From the NCBI RefSeq assembly GCF_041146795.1, contig NC_135172.1, forward strand, positions 35,077,623-35,141,622: a DNA stretch of 64,000 bases. Direction: 5' to 3'. The DNA comes from Maylandia zebra (taxonomy: Eukaryota > Chordata > Actinopteri > Cichliformes > Cichlidae). Position numbers and translations under genes: made by a program. Below are positions 47,300 through 64,000 of this stretch, piece by piece. Numbering within the stretch: position 1 is the stretch's first letter; each line of letters opens with the position of its first letter. The notes under the pieces were generated by a model. It made no database searches. It saw nothing but the letters and a program-made list of their open reading frames with translations, and had not been told where the DNA came from.

Positions 47300-48204
47300 G
47301 CATGCACGTCATGATTTATTTCACGACTCCACTATCCATTTGGACTTTTGAGATTCCACACAAACTATAAATCATATAATAGACTGAAAGCATTTTTATT
47401 TCTATTCCCATCTTCCAAAAAAGGGAACAAGACTGGCGAGAGGAATTCACAGAAAAACAAAAAGTACCAAAGTCTTTCTGCCAAACTGCAACATTATCAT
47501 GCTTTTTATTATATAAACAGAACGGACACATAAACTGCTTCTTTTCCTCTTAAAGAAGCCGTGATGCCCCCACTTTCACTTCAAATTCATCATAATCTTG
47601 ACTGGCACTGAAGAAGACAAAGAAACAAAATACACCGACCTTGCCAATACAAAAACTGCTCATGAAGATTTAAAAAAAAAAAAATATATAGCAGTAAAGC
47701 AAAAAACAAGCAACCACAAACATTTTTATGTGTTTTCAAGCTTTGAACTAAGAGACAGTGGCGAGAGAATTAAACTGGGGTTGAGATTATCTCATATTTG
47801 AAATAACTAAGGATCGGTTTGATTATCTCTATGGTCACAGTCTAGGTCAAACCAAGTACCACTGCGTGTTTCCAAATGTCAACATGCTGCAAAACACTGG
47901 CAGATTATCAAATGGAAAAAAAAAAAATCCCTGTAGTCAATTTTGCTGGAAAAACCTTAACAATGATTATCCATAAAAGCCCCACTGTGCGTCTAACTCT
48001 ACACCAGCACGACAAACAAGGTGACTATTGGAAATAGCAGCTCACCTCTAATCACTGTCTGCTTTTAAAATTTCAGTGGCTATTGCTCTTTGGCAGTGTC
48101 CTAGCTTTTATTATTTTAAGTGTACTGTGCTCTTGTCTTATTGTGATTTGAGGTGGTGTGTTGGTGTGTAAAGGGCAATCATTTTTTTCTAAAATATCCA
48201 TCAA

Positions 48205-48255
<51 letters not shown>

Positions 48256-50303
48256 TCACGCACGCAAAGTGAAAACACCGACACTGAGCATGCACACAAA
48301 GTATGCTGGGGCAGGCTACAACCCTTCCAAATACAGAAAGAAAATATCATTTGCATCCCTACTGTGCACACATCATAACTAAACTATCAAAAACATGCTC
48401 ATAGGTAAAAAAAAAAGGTACTCATGCGCACCTACACATGCAGGATCACACACACACACATACATTCACACGCACACACGTACCACTCAGCAATATGGCA
48501 AGGTTAGTCATTGTAAAAGTGCGGATTAGTCGCAGTTTCACAAAGTTATTTTTATTTGCCATTTAGTATTGGGATATTTTTGCCAGTCACAGACACTTAA
48601 TTTCACAGTGCAACACAGTATGACAAACACTGACATTAGGGTCAAACCATATCATATGGGTGAGGTTAAAAAAAAAAAAATCCATACAAAAACAAAATAT
48701 AGGTAAAATAAAAATTTTTTAAAAAGTGCAAAAAAACAACTTAGTCACTGAAAATAGCATTAATTCATTTTTTGTGTTAAGTGTGCGAATTTAAATCCAC
48801 TATATAAAAAAACAAAACAAAAACAAAAACAAGAATCATCAGTAGCAGCAAAAAAAGGACCAGTTTTAAAACATTATAAAGATCACAATGACACTGCCAA
48901 TCACTGTTTTACTTAAGATATTGATATGGCATCAAATGGATATCAGTACGAATGTAGACAAACACATACACACTCACACACATACAAAAAAAACAAACAA
49001 ACAAACACACACACTTGGTCACAGTTAACAGGTGCCAAAGGACATCGCGGTGGGAGTCAAGTTTTAGCTCGGTACCATATCAAAAACAATACACATTTCA
49101 CGGACTGTTAACACAGAATGCCGAAGTAAGGATTTATAAACTGCACATGCACACACGTGCGCGCGTGCACATTCACACGCACAAAGCTGCACAGAGACAA
49201 CTAAAAATGTGATTTTCTTGGTAATATTTCCTCCCCCTCTGGAGAGAAAACAAATGTGTTAGCCCTAATCCTCCCTTCCTAGAGGAATGGTTGCTGTGAA
49301 GCCAAGAGGAAAAGATGCTTAGTTTTTTTCCCTCCTGCTCTCTTACTCTGGTTTGATCAGGTAGAAAATGTGACAGGAATACGTCTGATAGATAGAAAGC
49401 TCTGTGAAGCAGCACTCTGGTCAAAAATGAAGGTAGGAAACACAGATGAAGATAGCTAGATTATCTTACAGTTAAGTATTGTTTCAGTGACTATGGATGA
49501 AGTAATTTATACTGAATCCTATTCCCCGGAAAAGAAATGTATCACCCAGAAAATGAACAGAATTTAGACACCTGTCGGTCCCTAACTACATGTAGTAGGT
49601 CTTAAAAAGTCTAAATTATAGTGCCACCTACAGTCTGTTACATGTACTGAATGTACAGCATGTGCAAGTTAAAGTGTGAGAGTCTGTGTTCGTTGGTCTG
49701 TCTCTGTCGGTCAAGAATTACTCTTAAGTTTAAGAATCCCATTAAAATCTCAGCTGTCCCTGTCCTCAAAGCCAAGTAACAGACCTTTCTGTGGCTCTTT
49801 TTTCCCTTCCTTATTACTGAATTCCCTCCGTTTCTTTCCCTGAACTCACTCTATGCTGGTATCTTTCCCTGCCTCTCCTCTTTCCCATCCTGTCTCTCCC
49901 TCCATCTCTCCTCCGTCTCCTTCTCTCTGTCCCTCTCTATCTGTCCCTACCAGTTAGTTTTTCTGTGTCAGGTCCCTGCCTAGTTAATCTAGAGGTGTCC
50001 TCCCTGTCCCTCCCTCCCACCCGCCTACCCTCCCTCTATGGACAAACACATAGGGCGTGGGGGCCGTCCATCAGGGGGAGCGGCCAATAGCATCCCTCTC
50101 CCTCCCCCCAGATCAGGGCAGTGCAATACACAGATGGATGAGTTTCCCATTCACCCTCCTCCTGCTGGCTCACCTGGAAGGAGCGAAAAGTGAGAGAGAG
50201 ATGGACACAAATAAGTTAATATTAATCAAATGCAGTTTGTGCCTAAAAATGCAGTTTAAATGAAGCTGGATGTGGCATTACCTCTTAGGTGGGTGTAGAG
50301 AAT
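47300..50303 (-). other. tnpo2: likely long 3'UTR of tnpo2 with simple repeats
   Basis: No coding gene is visible between the tnpo2 stop and the repeats near 45.4 kb. The part next to the stop holds a pyrimidine-rich stretch (about 49740-50040), CA-rich stretches (48209-48252, 48449-48482, 48959-49015) and short A-runs. Several minus-strand AATAAA hexamers occur, for example near 47310. Mammalian TNPO2 also has a long 3'UTR, but the extent here is inference. Confidence 0.3.
48209..48252. repeat. (CA)n microsatellite
   Basis: Forty-four bases of uninterrupted CA within the presumed tnpo2 3'UTR. Confidence 0.97.
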
Positions 50304-59914
<9,611 letters not shown>

Positions 59915-60551
59915 CCTACAACAGAACACACACACGTTACCCGTTTAGGGGCTCACTGCAGCACCTGTAATCTTACAAATCAAAACGCCATGTAATGACT
60001 ACAGAACAAATGAATTATGCTGACTTATTAAAAGCATCAAATTCTAAAATAGCCTCAAAACCGGTTCTTTGAATCGTAATTTGAGACAAAATGCTGGAGT
60101 CAGTGTAAATATGTATAGCGTAGCAAAACAGTGCTGCGGAAGCAGTGGCGTTTATGAACATTTGACATTTCTGGCGAGGACCACCAACAACCAGTGGTCA
60201 TTTAAGGCTTCACGAATAAGTAGCTAAACATCAACAACTATCAACCGTGACCCTAAGAACCTTTTCTACGTGAGGCCCAGACAGTAAAGGCGCAAATGTC
60301 TCGCTCCATCAGCTAGCAAGCTAGCCTGGCGTCGCAGTAACAGGTAAACGATTCACTGATTGCCGAAACGCTTTCTCACATCAACTACCCGGCTGCCACA
60401 GTTATGTTTTAATCCAAGCCACAAAAGCCGCTAAAGGGGTTCAATTAATATGCATAACAAGGCAGCCGCACACCAACCCCCCCTTTCCCCCGGCAGCTAT
60501 CAGTAGCACCGCTAGCTAACAGCATCCTGAAAGTACCGCGAAAGGTTTTAC

Positions 60552-60720
60552 CTGGTTTCTCCGATGTGGTAGATCTATATTCCTACAGACAACCGCGCAG
60601 ATGCAATGTACCAACTAACATTAAATAATATATATATCCGCGGTCTGTGTAGGTAAATACAAACTTCTAATCGCAGTAGATCTACGTGGTTGCTATGCTA
60701 GTTGGTATGTGACAGAGATT
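60552..60720 (-). other. tnpo2: probable untranslated first exon and promoter of tnpo2
   Basis: The ATG exon begins one base upstream of the ATG at an acceptor (tag before 59915), so a 5'UTR exon must lie upstream. A good donor (AAACCAG then gtaaaac on the minus strand) ends at 60552 within a CpG-containing stretch. The upper limit is a guess. Confidence 0.45.
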
Positions 60721-60964
60721 GCATGCCTTGCAATCAAGCCGGGTGATCTGTATGATCACGTTCGGCTTCCGTATTCGAGCGAGGTGAAAGCGACGTAAAC
60801 AACTTTAAGTATTACTGTTATTTCAGTCTGTGTTCAGCATTTATGAGCATTTGCCGCTTAATTAATAATGCATGTATGATTATAAAATTATGATAACATT
60901 TTATTCCGTGAACGGAGCAGATTATACAATATACCTACGTCGGTTTGTGCGGTTTCATTTTTCT

Positions 60965-60979
60965 CCACTAGATGGAGCC
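60965..60979 (+). promoter_or_regulatory. CTCF-like motif upstream of tnpo2
   Basis: CCACTAGATGGAGCC is a weaker CTCF-type match, about 400 bases upstream of the inferred tnpo2 first exon and between tnpo2 and rln3. Confidence 0.3.
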
Positions 60980-61494
60980 ATATTCAACGCCTCTAGCCTG
61001 TTAGCTATGTGTATGAAGTGAGACAGGGCGTTGACAGAAAAACACTGTCACCAGAGATGATGGCCCATCAACAATCACAATCATGAGCGTCTCCGTGATT
61101 TTTGTCACCGGTATGGCACAGAGGAGATATGAGCAAGGTAAATACAGTGTTAAAACTGGCACTGAAAACACTGTGTATACATTCAAGGGCTCCTGTGCCT
61201 TCAGACATATGTATTGTTTGAAGAGTGGCACTACACTCAAATTAAGTACTTTGTAAAGTGCTTAGACAAGTATTTAGACGATTTTACTTAAGTAAAAGTT
61301 ATAATTCCATAAGTAATTGTACTAAAGTTTTCAAAACATGTCTAAAATATATAACGTACCCACTATTGCATTATCATATGATATGTGTGATATTATTGGA
61401 TGATAAATATTAATTAATCAATATGTACACTTTCATGCTTCACATATTACTACTTAATTAAATGACTAATTTTAGCTTTATCTATAGTAATACA

Positions 61495-61575
61495 CGGTAG
61501 TAAGATGGAACAGTGGTTAGCACTGTTGCCACAGGGGTCCTAGGTTCGAAAAAGAAACCCCCCCCCCCCCCACCC
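61495..61575 (+). mobile_element. SINE head fragment with C-run
   Basis: AGATGGAACAGTGGTTAGCA, then CACTGTTGCCACAGGGGTCC and AGGTTCGA (B-box-like), match the head of the SINE at 35549. The body is replaced by a C homopolymer (about 61558-61571). Confidence 0.5.
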
Positions 61576-61851
61576 CTTCCCAAAAGAAAAAAAAAACAAA
61601 AAACTCTAGCATCATAAGCCTAATATGCTGCAGGGCTGTCACATTGTAAGCCCTTGCAGAATCAGAGTAAGCAACTACATTTTAAGGAAGGAAAATGACT
61701 TCGGTATAATTCAGTTAATCGCAGGCCATGTACTTAACCATGTACTCGTAGTCATCACCACTTCCTTAATTTTGAAATACTTACCAAAACTGTGAAACAG
61801 TCCTTTGGAAAATGGGAAGTGCTCTAACAGCATGAAGTATCTTTATTATAA

Positions 61852-61907
61852 CTTTCTTCTTTTTAACGAAGCAAAACATTTCATAATCAACTAAGCAAAG
61901 CTTTATT
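61852..61907 (-). promoter_or_regulatory. rln3: rln3 polyadenylation signals
   Basis: Minus-strand AATAAA hexamers at 61902-61907 and 61852-61857 lie about 155 and 205 bases after the rln3 stop. They imply a short 3'UTR. Confidence 0.5.
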
Positions 61908-62060
61908 AAACAACCACATCAACCAGAGCAAACAAATATCAAGAAGACATTCACATTATGGACAGGTAGTTGAACGAAAGTGGACATTTAAGAAATTGCG
62001 TATGGGAGTAAAGTTCTTCATTTTGAACAGAACAGGGTGTATATTTAGAAAAATTTAAGT

Positions 62061-62606
62061 TCAGCAGAGAGAGCTGATTTCACTCTTGCTGCAGCCCCAC
62101 TTGCAGCAAGCATTGGACAGTCCAACCACTACGTCCCGTCCTTTCCTGTCTGCGCTCCGTAGAGCCTCCAGGACCTCTTCTGTTATCGGTGAGCGAGCTG
62201 AGCGGCTGAGTCCTGCTGCTACAGAGGCTGGATTTTTCCATGGTTCGGATTCTGCAGGATCTTGCTCGCTCATAAGTTGAGGGATGGGATTTGCCTTCCA
62301 TGGATCATAGGTCTTCTCTCCAATAAATGCTGACAAAAAGAATAAAAAGTAAATCTGTCAATATTGCAGTTTAATTCTTTGAAAACAAAGCACATTATAG
62401 AAAATCAGCACACAAAATCACACCGTCTTACCCGAGTCTTCTGCGCTTCTCCTCCAGCGAGAACCACCACAGGTAAAGATGACAGCTCGTATGAACTCTC
62501 TTCCACACAGTTTCACCCCATAAAAAGAGGGATGACCGTCATTGGGGCGCACCCTGTCTACCAGAGCCACCAACAAGCCCAGGGTCAAGAGCGCTGCCTT
62601 CCACAT
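62061..62606 (-). CDS. rln3: relaxin-3 prohormone, complete
   Basis: Relaxin-3 is an insulin-superfamily neuropeptide, secreted from brainstem neurons and acting on RXFP3. Two exons: 62432-62606 (start ATG at 62606) and 62061-62329 (stop TGA), joined in phase 1; 147 residues. The order is signal peptide (MWKAALLTLGLLVALVDRV), B chain with the family receptor motif (CGREFIRAVIFTCGGSRW, containing R-x3-R-x2-I), C peptide beginning after RR, a basic cleavage site RKGR, and A chain (CCKWGCSKSEISSLC: the CC-x3-C-x8-C pattern). All six cysteines are present. Teleosts have rln3a and rln3b; which copy this is cannot be told from the sequence alone. An in-frame ATG at 62690 lies within the TATA box region and is unlikely to be used. 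Confidence 0.95.
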
Positions 62607-62690
62607 GATGCTGAACAAATACTGAAGGTATCTCGAAGGTATGTTTAAGTGTCTCTGTGGTTTGTGTTTCTTTTTGGATGTTCTTTCCAC

Positions 62691-62698
62691 CTTTTATA
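62691..62698 (-). promoter_or_regulatory. rln3: TATA box of rln3
   Basis: TATAAAAG on the minus strand lies 85 bases upstream of the rln3 ATG, a normal spacing for a start of transcription near 62665 and a short leader. It supports 62606 rather than 62690 as the start codon. Confidence 0.6.
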
Positions 62699-62699
62699 G

Positions 62700-63014
62700 G
62701 GCCTAGCATCAGCGAGGAGGACCTGAACTCACCTCCAGTGTTCGTCATACCTCGAGATAAGGCTGGAGACCTTTACGGGCAACAATGCACTCAGAGGAAA
62801 AGAAAAGTTGTGATTAAAATGCTGAACGATACCAGAGGTGATGTCAACAGTGCCACTGGGAATCTCATCACCTGTGACCTTTAAGTGGCCTTTCTGTCCC
62901 TCACATCATTTTGATTGGGCTGTCTGACACCAGCACAGTATCACCATTAACTCTGCCTACCATGGGACTAAGATCACTATCTTTGCACCCCAAGGAAGGG
63001 TGCTGTTCACTGCT

Positions 63015-63061
<47 letters not shown>

Positions 63062-63731
63062 GAGACATTTCAGTGGACCCCACAGTGACTAATCAGTTGT
63101 GAACGTCCCATTATCATCATCGAATACTAATTATTTATAAGAGAGACACACGGGGACAGAGATAACCACCGCTTTCTGTGAATAAGAATGAATTTACATC
63201 CCATCATTTCCAATCTGTGTGACATTTTGGGCAATCAAAAAAAGTAACATTACAAGCGTTCATTTGACGTTAGAATCTAGCGAACGTGATAGACAGGTGT
63301 AACCAGCCAATCAACGGTCGAGTTTTCCAACCGATGCTTCGACCACCTCCTTACAGAGCCAACCAACATTTAGCAGAGGGAGGGGTAACGACAAGAGGGT
63401 AGCAACAGTTGCCCCGGTGAAGGCTCGGCGCCATAGTCACGGTAGTCCTGGCGACAAGAACTAAGCAACGGGAGTCAACAACAACAACCTAAATCTAAGA
63501 GGAAAAAACTTTAACGCCTAAAAAGGACAAAACCGGAACAAACAGGTGAAAAGTAAACTATCTCTGAATTTCCATTTAATTTTAGGTGAACTGTGTGTGT
63601 GCGTGTGTTTGTGCAGTCGCGAACACTCGCGCAAAATCGCTCGAGCGTTTAGGTGATGAAAGTGGTTGCTAGCTTCCTTCCAAACGTAGACCGTTGTTAT
63701 GGCGATGTCAGATCTTTGATAAGAGCACAAG
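62700..63731. promoter_or_regulatory. upstream region of rln3 and of the candidate gene at 63.7 kb
   Basis: Holds the (AC)n tract and, from about 63270 on, a CpG-richer promoter-like stretch. No exon recognised. Confidence 0.3.
63016..63058. repeat. (AC)n microsatellite upstream of rln3
   Basis: Forty-three bases of uninterrupted AC repeats, about 320 bases upstream of the rln3 TATA box. Confidence 0.97.
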
Positions 63732-63854
63732 ATGGCGGGTGTGTTGTGGCGCCTGTCGTACTTTTTTCTGCTATTTTGTCATAATGTTCAGGTTGTTTGT
63801 CACAGTTTCGATTACCGAGAAACTCACGAGGCGAGATTTGTAACGTGGTCGTAG
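63732..63854 (+). CDS. possible first exon of an unidentified gene with signal peptide
   Basis: I do not recognise this gene. An ATG in good context (aag before ATGG, at 63732) opens a 40-codon frame whose start (MAGVLWRLSYFFLLFCHNVQ) looks like a signal peptide with a hydrophobic core. It sits in a CpG-richer, promoter-like stretch, divergent from rln3. A possible splice donor (CAG then gttgtt) follows codon 20; otherwise the frame runs to TAG at 63852-63854. The rest of the gene would be outside the window. It may equally be a chance frame. Confidence 0.25.
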   Translation: MAGVLWRLSYFFLLFCHNVQVVCHSFDYRETHEARFVTWS

Positions 63855-64000
63855 ATTTATTCGCTACCGACGTGACTAGCTAGCAGTTGGGTAGCTTGCG
63901 TTAACGTCATAACTCAACGTGAGCGATCTCCTAGCTGGAGAGGGGGGAGCTATCACTTTCTCAACTCACATTTCAAACAAAAGCTGACTAAAGAGATTAA

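Larger units (their letters stand above)
60721..61851. other. intergenic between tnpo2 and rln3
   Basis: Carries the CTCF-like motif, the SINE fragment and, near 61230-61320, a stretch (TACTTAAGTAAAAGT) like the ends of fish hAT MITEs with no partner found. No gene seen. Confidence 0.4.

Noticed and set aside
62607..62690. Longer rln3 start at 62690
   Set aside because: That ATG would lie in the TATA box region upstream of the probable transcription start, and the added residues would spoil the signal peptide.

Overview
The window is vertebrate nuclear DNA, almost certainly from a teleost fish. Genes are broken into many short exons with GT-AG introns. Intergenic and intronic DNA is AT-rich and carries typical fish repeats: hAT, Tc1/mariner and piggyBac-like relics, a tRNA-type SINE, an L2-like LINE tail and many (CA)n/(TA)n tracts. 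I rebuilt five genes exon by exon from splice sites and reading-frame phase, and identified them by protein similarity recalled from the human orthologues. No database search was run.

Layout. (1) 457-24.4 kb, minus strand: tsc2 (tuberin). The untranslated first exon, the start codon and 30 coding exons (1308 codons) are present; the C-terminal third with the GAP domain lies beyond position 1. (2) 25.6-31.0 kb, plus: nthl1, the Fe-S endonuclease III-type DNA glycosylase, complete in 6 coding exons and head-to-head with tsc2. (3) 34.3-43.2 kb, plus: nherf2/slc9a3r2, a two-PDZ scaffold with a C-terminal ezrin-binding tail, complete in 6 exons. (4) 50.3-59.9 kb, minus: tnpo2 (transportin-2), complete in 22 coding exons plus an untranslated first exon. 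(5) 62.06-62.61 kb, minus: rln3 (relaxin-3 prohormone), 2 exons. (6) 63.7 kb, plus: a possible first exon of another gene with a signal-peptide-like start, mostly outside the window.

The tsc2-nthl1-nherf2 block matches the human 16p13.3 arrangement. tnpo2 and rln3 belong to human 19p13, so the window spans a junction of two blocks that are separate in human. These are housekeeping, signalling and hormone genes, not one pathway; only the tsc2/nthl1 pair is likely to share regulatory DNA.

I found no coherent new multi-gene system. The observations most worth checking are: a near-textbook U12-type (minor spliceosome) intron in tnpo2; a long C-terminal tail with SUMO-consensus motifs on nthl1; six near-perfect hairpins with no transposon hallmarks; several non-autonomous hAT elements with intact 8-bp target duplications, one keeping a BED-finger remnant; a PIF/Harbinger transposase fragment inside a tsc2 intron; and three CTCF-like motifs.
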